DNA of 64,000 nucleotides, taken from Riemerella columbipharyngis (GTDB lineage Bacteria; Bacteroidota; Bacteroidia; Flavobacteriales; Weeksellaceae). Positions within the stretch are counted from its first letter, which is position 1; each line of letters begins with the position of its first letter. The stretch lies in contig NZ_FNAS01000001.1 in NCBI RefSeq assembly GCF_900101995.1, positions 186,001 through 250,000 on the forward strand, read 5' to 3'. The translations under genes and the position numbers were made by a program. Shown here piece by piece: positions 1 to 6,877 of this stretch. Under the pieces are notes generated by a model, which worked only from the letters and a program-made list of their open reading frames with translations, did no database searches and had not been told where the DNA came from.

Positions 1-172
1 TAAAAAAGCAAATGAATTGGGAAAGCTGATAATAAAATACGAATGCTTTTGTCCTAATACGGAATAATAAATTATCGAATGATGTGCAGGACTATTTTAG
101 CAAAACAAGAAAACAATAAGCCGTAGGCGATGTTTATAAATATTATGAATCAAATTTTGCGAAAATAGGAAT

Positions 173-180
173 GGGGGGGG
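173..180. repeat. G8 homopolymer tract
   Basis: Eight consecutive G residues in an AT-rich sequence, just upstream of the eptA-like remnant. Such tracts are prone to slipped-strand length change. Because the adjoining gene is already decayed, any switching role is probably lost. Confidence 0.8.
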
Positions 181-189
181 CTCTTTAGG

Positions 190-534
190 TGTAATTATAG
201 GGAGCCATATCGGAATTTTTTTTAGGACTATCAAGGATTTTGTTTAGCTGGAAATTAAGACTTTGGCATTCAATTGAAAAACCACAAAAGTACGATAATT
301 TTCGTCTCCGACCACGGAGAATCTTTAGACGAAAAGAATCTATATATGCAGGGTTTACCGAAGAGCATTGCCCCGAAAGAACAATACGAAATTCCGTTTA
401 TTGTTTGGGTTTCCGATGCTTCTCAAAAACTGAAGCCAGAAAAGATGCTTTCACAGAATTATGTTTTTCACAGCGTTTTACACTTTTTGGGAATAGACAG
501 TCCTATTTATAATGAAAAACTGAATATTTATTAA
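190..534 (+). pseudogene. Remnant of an EptA-like phosphoethanolamine transferase
   Basis: The intact 3' part (from about 262) reads STIIFVSDHGESL, then LYMQGLP, IAPKEQ and PFIVWVS. This is the C-terminal metal-binding and substrate region of inner-membrane EptA/sulfatase-fold lipid A phosphoethanolamine transferases (SDHGESLG...LYLHG..IAPKEQ...PMIVW). Just upstream, about 197-246, another stretch reads IIGSH followed by FFR..KDF, matching the family's GSHGPTYYKRYPKDF block. The roughly 40 residues expected between the two blocks are missing, and nothing upstream can be read as the N-terminal membrane half. No start codon or signal is preserved. I read this as a decayed gene end, not a small real protein. 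The family assignment is good. Whether the organism keeps another functional copy cannot be seen here. Confidence 0.75.
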
Positions 535-583
535 TAAATTTGAAGCAAAGAAAGAGTAATAGGATTTTAACCCTAAAATAAGT

Positions 584-1036
584 ATGTTTAAATTTTTAGT
601 TTACATCGGTTTTATAATGAACTTTATAGCTGCGTCGGCACAGGAAAGAATACAAATTCAGAGCGATTTCTCATTTGAGGAAACCTCCGAACGCCTTACT
701 CAAACTTTGGGTGAGAAAAACATTAAAATCTTTGCCGTCATTGACCACCACGCGGAAGCCTCCACTGCAGGGCTTACGCTCCTCCCTACTCGTTTAATTA
801 TTTTCGGCTCACCAAAAGTCGGCACTCTGCTGATGCAGGAACAGCAGTCCATTGGCTTAGATTTGCCTCTCAAAATGCTTATTACCGAAGATGTACACGG
901 AAGAGTTTGGCTTACTTACATACCCGTCGTCCAGTTGCAACAAAGTTATGCCTTATCACCCTCTGCTGTGATTGAAAACATTGGAAAGCTCCAACAGCTT
1001 TTAGCCCAGAAAGCAACAAAAAATAATGGTTTGTAA
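584..1036 (+). CDS. DUF302-family secreted protein
   Basis: 150 residues. The N-terminus (about 1-20) is a signal peptide ending near AASAQ|E, so the product is probably periplasmic. The rest is a single DUF302 domain: FSFEETSERLTQTLGEKNIKIFAV then DHHAEA..AGL.L.PTRLIIFGSPKVGT, QQSIGLDLPLKMLI and a closing LTY.P. DUF302 proteins are small alpha/beta proteins of unknown biochemical role, sometimes found as tandem or membrane-linked forms. This one is a single-domain exported version. It starts at the only ATG in front of the signal peptide and is followed by about 200 bp of non-coding sequence before the convergent DUF445 gene. No operon partner is evident. Family assignment is firm, function unknown. 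Confidence 0.85.
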   Translation: MFKFLVYIGFIMNFIAASAQERIQIQSDFSFEETSERLTQTLGEKNIKIFAVIDHHAEASTAGLTLLPTRLIIFGSPKVGTLLMQEQQSIGLDLPLKMLITEDVHGRVWLTYIPVVQLQQSYALSPSAVIENIGKLQQLLAQKATKNNGL

Positions 1037-1242
1037 AAATAAAATTTTGAAAATGATGAAATAGGGTAGTTTGGTTATCATAAAGAAAACAAAAGGGAAA
1101 TAGCTCGACCTTTTTATCCCATTCATTATGTTTATCTTATGCTGATAAATTAAATATTTTCATAAAAATCAAAGAATTTAATGGTAGGACTCAAGACAAT
1201 TTTAGTAAATGACTTTTATTTGTTAATGATTTGATTATTAGT
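1037..1242. other. Convergent intergenic gap
   Basis: AT-rich sequence between the convergent ends of the DUF302 gene and the DUF445 pseudogene. I see no clear hairpin terminator, RNA gene or reading frame in it. Confidence 0.5.
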
Positions 1243-2484
1243 TTATAAAAACCGAGAAACAGCATGAATTATCAGCCCCACTATACCGCCTACCAAGGTG
1301 CCGTTTACCCTAATGAACTGAAGGTCTTTACCCACTTCCAGCTCCAGTTTGTTGCTAAGCTCTTTCCCCTGCCAATTTTCCATAGTGGAACTGATGAGTT
1401 CTCCGAATTTATGCGTATTGCGCAAGAGGTAATGATAGGCCTTAGCCCTTACCCAGCAGTCTATTTTATATTGCAGGGCAGTATTGTTTTTGAGATTTTG
1501 GGATAGGGTGGCGATATTATTTCTAAGATAAGTTTTTAGTACCGTGTCATTAGAGCTTAGCTCTTGTACCAATGTTGATTTTATAGCATCCCAAATGTCT
1601 TTTGCATAGTCATTTACCTTGTCTTCGCGAAGAAGATAATCTTTCAGCTGATTAAGTTTTTTTTGCCATTTCTCTTCGTTTTTAATTTCGGAAGAAAAAG
1701 CAATGACTTTAGCCTCTATCTCTCGACGCAGCGGATGCTGTACATTGGTTTCCACCTCTTGAAAATATTTGGCAATGCCATTGGTGATTTTGTCGGCAAG
1801 AGTATCATCTATGAATTTTGGAATAATGCTGTAGCTCTCTTGTTTTACTTTTTCACGAATGAGCTCTTGATGTGCCAAAACATAATGTTTAATCTCTCTT
1901 ACCGTAGAAGTGATAAGGTTCTGATGCTCCTGTTTTTCTACAAAAAACAAAATGCCGTTGCTTAAAACCGTATTCACATCAATTCCCGTAGCAAGCTCTT
2001 TCCCTTTTTGGGCAATAAAATCCGTAACGCTTTTGTCGTCTAATTTGTGAACAATATCCAAAATGATATCCGAGATATTTGCAATAACCAACGACTGGTT
2101 CTGCTCTTTCTCTATCCAGCTGCCCAGAAATTTTGCCAGATGTATCTTCTCTATGTACGGGCGAATATTTTCGGAGCTAAGGAAATTAGCAACTACAAAA
2201 TTACCGAGATTATCTCCGATGCGTTTTTTGCTTTTTTCGATGAGATTAGTATGCGGTATTTTTAATCCCAGAGGATGATGAAATAATGCCGTTACTGCAA
2301 ACTAATCTGCCAATGCTCCTACCATAGCTGCTTCTGAAAATGTACGAATATAGCCCGCCCAATATCCGGTGCCTCTTTTTTCGTAAAACGATGCGATGAT
2401 AAAAACGGCAGCCATTAGCAAAAATAATCCTGTCGCAATCGTTTTGTACTTTCTGAGCTGTTTTATTTTCTCGGAATTATCCAT
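1243..2484 (-). pseudogene. DUF445 membrane protein, interrupted by an in-frame TAG
   Basis: Read on the minus strand, the frame runs from ATG at 2484 through a transmembrane N-terminus to ...EAAMVGALAD, hits TAG at 2302-2304, and continues in the same frame without another stop to TAA at 1243-1245. The residues after the stop are FAVTALFHHPLGLKIPH. The family block is ALADWFAVTALFHHPLGL, so the stop replaces the conserved Trp by one G-to-A change (TGG to TAG; a T at plus-strand 2303 instead of C). With Trp restored the protein would be 413 residues, the normal size for DUF445 (YheB/YjiN-like) proteins. These have an N-terminal membrane anchor and a long helical C-terminal part (here residues about 80-390) and unknown function. 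It is either a recent nonsense mutant, a readthrough gene or a sequencing error. Confidence 0.88.
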
Positions 2485-2516
2485 TAGAATGATTTTGTCC
2501 TATTGAAAACGAATTG

Positions 2517-3602
2517 CTAAATCTGAGTCTTACCACGAAGTTTAGCGGCTTCGTTTCGCTCAATTTTATGCCCAGGTCTTGTCCATTTAGGATTTTCTCC
2601 TAAGGCTTTGTATTTGCTGTTTTCAGAAGAGACAACTTCTCTTTTAGGGTGTTTTTCAAATGGTTGCTGTGGGACAAGTCCCAGAAGGTCAAAAAGTTTT
2701 TTGTCTTCATTCACATCGGGGTTAGGCGTTGTGAGTAGTTTGTCTCCCGCAAAAATAGAATTGGCCCCTGCAAAGAAGCACAGTGCCTGACCTTCCTTCG
2801 AGAAGCCCGTACGCCCCGCCGATAACCGAACTTGTGTCTGTGGCAAGACAATCCTCGCGGTAGCTACCATTCGTACAAATTCAAAAATATTCACCGGCTC
2901 TTGGTCTTCCATAGGTGTTCCCTCTACAGCCACTAAAGCGTTTATAGGAACACTTTCGGGCTGTGGTGTCATATTGGCAAGTACTTTCAGCATTCCGCAT
3001 CTGTCTTCTACACTTTCTCCCATTCCTATAATTCCTCCGGAGCATAGTGTTATGGAGGTTTTTCTTACATTTCCTATCGTCTCGAGGCGGTCCTCAAAAG
3101 CACGGGTAGAAATCACTTCTTTATAGTATTCTTCGGAGCTATCTATATTGTGGTTATAGGCGTATAATCCGGCTTCTTCCAGTCTTTTGGCTTGGTTTTC
3201 CGTGAGCATCCCCAGTGTACAGCACACCTCCATATCCAGTTTGGTTACTTCTCTTACCATATCGAGAACATGGTCGAAATCCGGACCGTCTTTTACATTC
3301 CGCCATGCTGCCCCTAAGCAAACACGAGAAATGCCATTTTGTTTAGCCCTTAGTGCTTGTGCTTTCACTTGGTTTACAGGCAACATATCGTGTATCTTCA
3401 CTTCTGTATGGTATCGTGCTGCCTGAGGGCAATAGCCACAATCCTCGGGACAGCCGCCGGTTTTTACAGAGATGAGGGAGGATACTTGTATTTTATTGGG
3501 GTCGTGGTTTTCTCTATGAATTTTTGCAGCCTGATAGATAAGGTCAAAAAACGGTAAATGGTATATATCTAAAATTTCTTGGGTCGTCCAGTCTCTCTTC
3601 AT
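2517..3602 (-). CDS. bioB: Biotin synthase
   Basis: Radical-SAM enzyme that inserts sulfur into dethiobiotin in the last step of biotin synthesis. The radical-SAM cluster motif is visible as GGCPEDCGYCPQAARYHTEV (CxxxCxxC), followed by YNHNIDSSEEYY, the GGIIGMGES block and AGRTGFS near the C-terminus, all typical of BioB. From the ATG at 3602 the protein has 361 residues, slightly longer than usual because of a basic C-terminal tail. An in-frame TTG at 3623 would add seven residues, but it overlaps the promoter -7 element, so the ATG is preferred. The gene stands alone: no other bio genes are adjacent, and the DUF445 pseudogene lies just downstream on the same strand. It ends in TAG. Confidence 0.96.
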   Translation of the reverse strand: MKRDWTTQEILDIYHLPFFDLIYQAAKIHRENHDPNKIQVSSLISVKTGGCPEDCGYCPQAARYHTEVKIHDMLPVNQVKAQALRAKQNGISRVCLGAAWRNVKDGPDFDHVLDMVREVTKLDMEVCCTLGMLTENQAKRLEEAGLYAYNHNIDSSEEYYKEVISTRAFEDRLETIGNVRKTSITLCSGGIIGMGESVEDRCGMLKVLANMTPQPESVPINALVAVEGTPMEDQEPVNIFEFVRMVATARIVLPQTQVRLSAGRTGFSKEGQALCFFAGANSIFAGDKLLTTPNPDVNEDKKLFDLLGLVPQQPFEKHPKREVVSSENSKYKALGENPKWTRPGHKIERNEAAKLRGKTQI

Positions 3603-3620
3603 TTTTTTGTTTTTAAGAGC

Positions 3621-3628
3621 CAAAAGTA
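3621..3628 (-). promoter_or_regulatory. Bacteroidota -7 element of bioB
   Basis: On the minus strand the octamer TACTTTTG fits the Bacteroidota/Flavobacterium -7 consensus TAnnTTTG and lies 18 bp before the bioB ATG at 3602. This supports a short leader and argues against the TTG at 3623 as the start. Confidence 0.6.
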
Positions 3629-4207
3629 ATATTTTTTTACTTAATATTCGTTAGAAATTTTGTTGCTACCTATAATATAATTTTAGAAAAGAAAAAAATA
3701 AACTTGTTTTCACTTTTTAAAGTTTGTAAATAATTTTTATATAAAAAAACTGGTGTATCTTATTTTAACCTGCATAAAAACTTTAAAACTATAAATCAAT
3801 ATAATTTTACTTTACCTAAATGTAAATATAGAAATTAACATTTTTTTGATGTTCCGATGTTGCAAACCTACCTGAAGTATTGGTGAAACTATTATTTTAG
3901 CAGTCTAAAACCTATAATTTTGTTGAATGACAAAGATTAAATAAAATGAGAAAAATATTATTATTTCTGTTTGGGGTATTATTATTCTGTGAATAAAGAC
4001 AATGGAGAAAATTAATGCAACATACGAAAAGAAAGTGGAAAAATTCGGAGATACTCACTGGTTTAGGAAAATACTGTACCCAAGAAAGAGCAAAATACAA
4101 TAGGCTAAGAGTAGGAAGTATTTCATAAGTTTTTTTTACGAATCGGCTACAAATGTAATTATAATTTTACATACGAGCGAGTGAAGATATTTGTTCTAAA
4201 AATTAAT
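3629..4207. other. Long AT-rich intergenic region with a signal-peptide-like fragment
   Basis: About 580 bp of very AT-rich DNA with no credible gene. A TAATTTTG element at 3914-3921 precedes an ATG at 3946 that encodes only MRKILLFLFGVLLFCE before a stop. This looks like the start of a lost lipoprotein or secreted protein. A short frame from 4002 (MEKINATYEKKVEKF...) follows in another phase. I read this as the debris of a degraded small gene at the edge of the accessory region. Confidence 0.4.
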
Positions 4208-4238
4208 TTGGAGAGGAAGTGTTTTTTTTGTAGTTTTG
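4208..4238 (+). promoter_or_regulatory. Promoter upstream of the (CA)12 leader
   Basis: TTG at 4208-4210, a 20-bp spacer, then TAGTTTTG at 4231-4238. This fits the TTG / TAnnTTTG pattern with the 17-23 bp spacing known for Flavobacterium promoters. Transcription would start near 4243 and run into the CA repeat and hairpin. Confidence 0.55.
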
Positions 4239-4285
4239 GCAAAAATTAACAAGAAAAAATTTGTAAGATTCAAAAAAATGATTAA

Positions 4286-4309
4286 ACACACACACACACA
4301 CACACACAC
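4286..4309. repeat. (AC)12 dinucleotide microsatellite
   Basis: Twelve uninterrupted AC units. Dinucleotide repeats of this length are rare in bacteria outside contingency loci. It sits after a promoter and before a terminator-like hairpin, so a change in copy number would alter the leader and not an obvious protein. An ATG at 4278 reads through the repeat but stops after 13 codons. Confidence 0.9.
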
Positions 4310-4374
4310 TTATATATGATTATAAGCTAAGAAAATCAGCAAAAGAGTATTCTTTTGCCTCGGTGCGATTATAT

Positions 4375-4421
4375 AATCCCTGCACAAAATTTTTATAAAA
4401 ATTTTGTGCAGGGATTTTTTT
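4375..4421 (+). terminator. Perfect 21-bp inverted repeat with T-run
   Basis: The arm AATCCCTGCACAAAATTTTT plus A is followed directly by its exact reverse complement and a T7 run. This is a very strong intrinsic-terminator shape. It lies between the promoter at 4208 and the lipoprotein gene at 4460, which suggests termination of a short RNA or attenuation. Confidence 0.8.
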
Positions 4422-4459
4422 GTGAAAAAAAGTTTAACGATAAAAAGATAAAAAATGTT

Positions 4460-4915
4460 ATGAAAAAATATTTTTTAAGTTCATTGGTTTGTTTTTCATT
4501 GTCTTGTAAAAAAACAGAAAATGTAGAGAGGGGTACGGTAGAAACAGAAAATGTCAATTCTTTGGAAAATGTAGCGTATCCAGAAGAGGTAGATTCAATT
4601 TCAATAGTTCCACCTGTAAAAGATTCTATGGCTAATGAGCAAGTGCAAGATAGTCCAAAATCTTTTTTAAAGTATAGTTTTGTAGTAATAAAAACTTACA
4701 CTTCCTTTGGGTATGGTTCTGGTCGAACAGAAACTTACGCCACTGGCATTTTCGAAACCTATGATGATATGTCGGAAGATGAGAAATATAAGATTTTAGA
4801 TGAAGCACAATCTAAAATTTTTACGACAGGAAATGTGAAGTCAAGAAAAATAAAGTCTTACGACACTTATGCCGAGGCAAGTAGAGCAAGGGAAAAAATT
4901 TTAGGAATAAATTGA
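4460..4915 (+). CDS. Small lipoprotein of unknown function
   Basis: 151 residues from the ATG at 4460. The N-terminus MKKYFLSSLVCFSLSC is a lipoprotein signal with lipid-modified Cys at position 16, followed by KK. Residues about 20-65 are polar and probably unstructured (rich in Glu, Asn, Ser, Val). Residues about 70-151 look like a compact domain (YSFVVIKTYTSFGYGSGRTE, then a helical end TYAEASRAREKILGI). A longer frame exists upstream but runs through the hairpin at 4375-4416, so the ATG giving the signal peptide is preferred. The next gene begins two bases after its stop, so the two are probably co-transcribed. I do not recognise the family. Confidence 0.75.
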   Translation: MKKYFLSSLVCFSLSCKKTENVERGTVETENVNSLENVAYPEEVDSISIVPPVKDSMANEQVQDSPKSFLKYSFVVIKTYTSFGYGSGRTETYATGIFETYDDMSEDEKYKILDEAQSKIFTTGNVKSRKIKSYDTYAEASRAREKILGIN

Positions 4916-4916
4916 T

Positions 4917-5300
4917 ATGAGAAAAAAAATAGTCATCACGTCGTTTTTCTTCTTTATGACAGCCTTGTTTTTATCAGCTCAACAAAATAAACAATTCGTG
5001 AAAAGTTACACAAAAGCCCTTTCTAAAATATACGATGATGAAAGTTCTGAATGGGATGTAATTCAAAGATCTGATTTAAAAAACACTTTTGTTTTTAATT
5101 ATAATAAAGGAAATGATATAAAAGTGTATTTTTCTAATGGTGAAGAAGAAATCTTGACTACGGTATCTAAAGTTGAGAGGTGTGATGATAGTCAATGTAT
5201 TGGAATTCTTAGTGAAAAAGGTGACGAGGGAGTCTTGTGCCTCATAAATGGAGATGTTCTTTTAATCTATGGGAAATTAGCAATTTTGTACTACAATTAA
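4917..5300 (+). CDS. Secreted hypothetical protein
   Basis: 127 residues. An N-terminal signal peptide (MRKKIVITSFFFFMTALFLSAQ) indicates export. The mature part contains YTKALSKIYDDESSEWDVIQ and an acidic, beta-rich remainder, with a cysteine pair in CDDSQC that could form a disulfide. It starts one base after the stop of the lipoprotein gene, and the duplicated Cys-rich mini-gene follows after 13 bp, so the three may form one unit. No known domain is recognised. Confidence 0.7.
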   Translation: MRKKIVITSFFFFMTALFLSAQQNKQFVKSYTKALSKIYDDESSEWDVIQRSDLKNTFVFNYNKGNDIKVYFSNGEEEILTTVSKVERCDDSQCIGILSEKGDEGVLCLINGDVLLIYGKLAILYYN

Positions 5301-5311
5301 AACTCATCAAA

Positions 5312-5790
5312 AAATGAAAAAAAACATTTTAATCATAATTTTAGGCATACTCCTTTGTGCAGGAGTTTACGGAGCATACGAGTATACTATGGGCGGGCGT
5401 TGCAACCCAAATGGGAAATGCAAAGCTTGTACTAATTGTAGCTATTGCAAACATTGCTCAAAAAATAAAGGAACTTGTAGCGTTTGCCGATAGAAAAATA
5501 TTAAAATGGATAAAATAGTAAAAATTACTTTGGCTTTTTTGCTTTTTAAGTATGTTTAAAAAAAAATAATAAAATGGAAAAAGTATTAAGCAAAGGATTT
5601 GAGAAAAATGTTGAATAATTTGACCTACGAAAAGCTCTAAGCACCGACCGAAAAAAAACACGCGTGTTTTTTTGAAAAATGTAGTGTGTTTTTTTTAAAA
5701 AGACACGTGTTTTTCGAGAAGCGATAGTTATAAAATTAAAATCATAAAAAAGGGGAAGCCGAAAACCTTATAGAGTAGACGGTTTTTAAA
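5312..5790. repeat. Direct repeat, copy 1 (about 480 bp)
   Basis: Almost identical to 6878-7356. It covers the 59-codon Cys-rich gene (identical in both copies), an AT-rich spacer with short frames, palindromic ACACGCGTGT and ACACGTGT motifs flanked by A and T runs, and a tail around AGCCGAAAA. Differences are a few substitutions and single-base changes in homopolymers. The copies are about 1.57 kb apart in the same orientation. Confidence 0.92.
5314..5493 (+). CDS. Cys-rich membrane-anchored mini-protein, copy 1
   Basis: 59 residues. Residues 1-20 form a hydrophobic signal or anchor (MKKNILIIILGILLCAGVYG). After YEYTMGGR comes a cysteine array with spacing C-x5-C-x2-C-x2-C-x2-C-x2-C-x6-C-x2-C: eight cysteines in about 30 residues, ending CSVCR. 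The spacing suggests metal binding or a dense disulfide knot outside the membrane, but no named family is recognised. The nucleotide sequence is identical to the second copy at 6880-7059. The coding case is supported by the signal peptide, the regular CxxC spacing and perfect conservation of the coding part while the flanks have changed. Confidence 0.75.
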   Translation: MKKNILIIILGILLCAGVYGAYEYTMGGRCNPNGKCKACTNCSYCKHCSKNKGTCSVCR

Positions 5791-5800
5791 TTTATTTGAT
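5494..5800. other. Non-coding part of repeat copy 1
   Basis: AT-rich spacer between the Cys-rich gene and the next secreted protein. It holds two tiny frames (MDKIVKITLAFLLFKYV at 5506 and MEKVLSKGFEKNVE) that may be debris, and near 5652-5720 two loop-less palindromes (ACACGCGTGT and ACACGTGT) flanked by A and T runs. These could act as terminators or protein-binding sites. Confidence 0.4.
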
Positions 5801-6220
5801 ATGAAAAAACGAATTTTACTATTGGTTTTTATATTAGGAGCAAATAAGATTTTTTCACAATCACTACATTTGTATGGAGGAGAAGATCATAATGTGTACT
5901 TGGGTTGTTTAAATTGTAGTAGCTATGATTCTGATTCCATATGGAATCAGTATGGTGCATACGGGAATAGCTATAGCTCCATGTCCCTGTGGAACGAGTA
6001 TGGAAACTATGGAAGTAACTATAGTTCCACTTCTCCTTGGAATAATTATGCTTCATATCCTCCGATAGTGGTGGATAAGGAAGGAAACTTTTATGGATAT
6101 TTTACCATAAATGGCTATAAGGGTAATCGTGCGAATTTTCGTCTGGCTTTAATTCTCTACGGAAATTATGAAAGGATCAGGCAAGATGTTTCTGGATGGT
6201 ATGAAAAGATATTTGAGTAA
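5801..6220 (+). CDS. Secreted protein with tandem WN-YG repeats
   Basis: 139 residues. A signal peptide (about 1-20, ending IFSQ|S) is followed by LHLYGGEDHNVYLGCLNCSS, then three imperfect copies of a roughly 22-residue unit: SIWNQYGAYGNSYSS, SLWNEYGNYGSNYSS and SPWNNYASY. The C-terminal block is PPIVVDKEGNFYGYFTINGY...ANFRLALIL. I recall this LHLYGG / IWN.YG..YSS layout from uncharacterised bacterial proteins. Its function is unknown. The aromatic-Ser-Gly-rich repeats suggest a surface or matrix binding part. It follows the first copy of the duplicated Cys-rich segment and precedes a lipoprotein gene by 14 bp. Confidence 0.8.
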   Translation: MKKRILLLVFILGANKIFSQSLHLYGGEDHNVYLGCLNCSSYDSDSIWNQYGAYGNSYSSMSLWNEYGNYGSNYSSTSPWNNYASYPPIVVDKEGNFYGYFTINGYKGNRANFRLALILYGNYERIRQDVSGWYEKIFE

Positions 6221-6234
6221 AAAGGCAGAGATAT

Positions 6235-6606
6235 ATGAAAAAGATAATCTTGTTATTGATAGTTGGGCTTTTGGTAGCTTGTTCGGGGAAATCAAAAAGG
6301 ATAAGTAATGATAAGGGCGGATTTTATTCCGAAGACTATTTTGGAGAAGATTGGCAAGATGAGGGGGGGAGTTATAGCAATGGTACATACACAGCAACGG
6401 TAGATTATTATAATTCTAAAACAGGATATTCTGCAACTTATACCTTAGATGTAGAGGTGGAAGATGGACAGGTAGTACAGATTGATTTTCCCAATGGAGG
6501 GTATTTGGATGATGATCATATAGCCCCTGCTGATTTAGATGAACACGGAAAAACTACCATTTATGGAGAGGACGGAAAAGAGTACGAGATACAAATTGAA
6601 TACTAA
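6235..6606 (+). CDS. Small acidic lipoprotein
   Basis: 123 residues. MKKIILLLIVGLLVAC is a clear lipoprotein signal with the lipid Cys at 16. The mature part begins SGKSKRISNDKGGFYSEDYF and contains one domain of about 70 residues: NGTYTATVDYYNSKTGYSAT, then VEDGQVVQIDFPNGGYLDDD and EYEIQIEY at the end. It is strongly acidic, and the regular alternation suggests a beta-sandwich or beta-roll. It lies 14 bp after the WN-YG repeat gene and probably in the same transcript. I cannot give a function. Confidence 0.75.
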   Translation: MKKIILLLIVGLLVACSGKSKRISNDKGGFYSEDYFGEDWQDEGGSYSNGTYTATVDYYNSKTGYSATYTLDVEVEDGQVVQIDFPNGGYLDDDHIAPADLDEHGKTTIYGEDGKEYEIQIEY

Positions 6607-6621
6607 AAACATAGAATAAAA

Positions 6622-6861
6622 ATGAAGAAAATAAATTTACTGTTAGCAGCCATGGGACTTTTGCATATGTCTTATGCCCAAACAGACTGTGAATCTTATT
6701 TATCAAAGGAGCAATATTCTGAGGCGTACCATTGCTATAAGCCTTATGCAGAAGCTCAATACTAGGGAGGGTTTATTATGTTAGTCAAGATTACCAAATG
6801 GTATGGTAGGGCCTGTGATAAAGGATTGCAAGATGGTTGTGATACGTATAAAGAAATCTAA
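6622..6861 (+). pseudogene. Broken Sel1/TPR-like small secreted protein
   Basis: The first frame gives a signal peptide (MKKINLLLAAMGLLHMSYAQ) and TDCESYLSKEQYSEAYHCYK, then stops at TAG 6763-6765. A different frame (6768-6800) reads YYVSQDYQM, and the original frame (from 6799) reads WYGRACDKGLQDGCDTYKEI to the stop at 6859-6861. The pieces match the order of a Sel1-like repeat protein (..YY..QDYQ.A..YYGRACD.G...GC..Y). The gene therefore has at least two frame disruptions, and part of the repeat is missing. A 47-residue truncated secreted product could still be made. Confidence 0.65.
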
Positions 6862-6877
6862 AGCACTAGGATATTAA

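Larger units (their letters stand above)
4243..4421 (+). ncRNA. Putative structured leader or small RNA
   Basis: Transcription from the promoter at 4208-4238 would produce an RNA of about 180 nt that contains no substantial reading frame. It would carry a (CA)12 run (4286-4309), a perfect 8-bp stem with a 4-nt loop (4339-4358, arms GCAAAAGA/TCTTTTGC) and a 21-bp perfect inverted repeat followed by seven T residues (4375-4421). It could be a stand-alone small RNA ended by that terminator, or an attenuator leader for the lipoprotein gene at 4460. It matches no RNA family that I recognise. This is inference from layout alone. Confidence 0.35.

Noticed and set aside
1264-1506. Plus-strand reading frames opposite the DUF445 gene, and similar antisense frames opposite sprA, sucA, glnS and others
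   Set aside because: They lack family similarity, and the opposite strand carries clear conserved proteins.
3912-4100. Minus-strand 62-codon frame in the AT-rich gap
   Set aside because: Low-complexity Phe/Asn/Cys-rich translation with no promoter or family likeness; probably chance in AT-rich DNA.
4278-4319. A short peptide frame through the CA repeat (MIK followed by His-Thr repeats)
   Set aside because: It stops after 13 codons and other repeat lengths also give short products, with no link to the downstream lipoprotein frame because of a stop at 4328-4330.
6763-6765. TAG in the Sel1-like gene as another Trp-to-stop change
   Set aside because: The family sequence resumes in a different frame (YYVSQDYQM at 6774-6800), so the stop results from frame loss and is not a simple nonsense codon.
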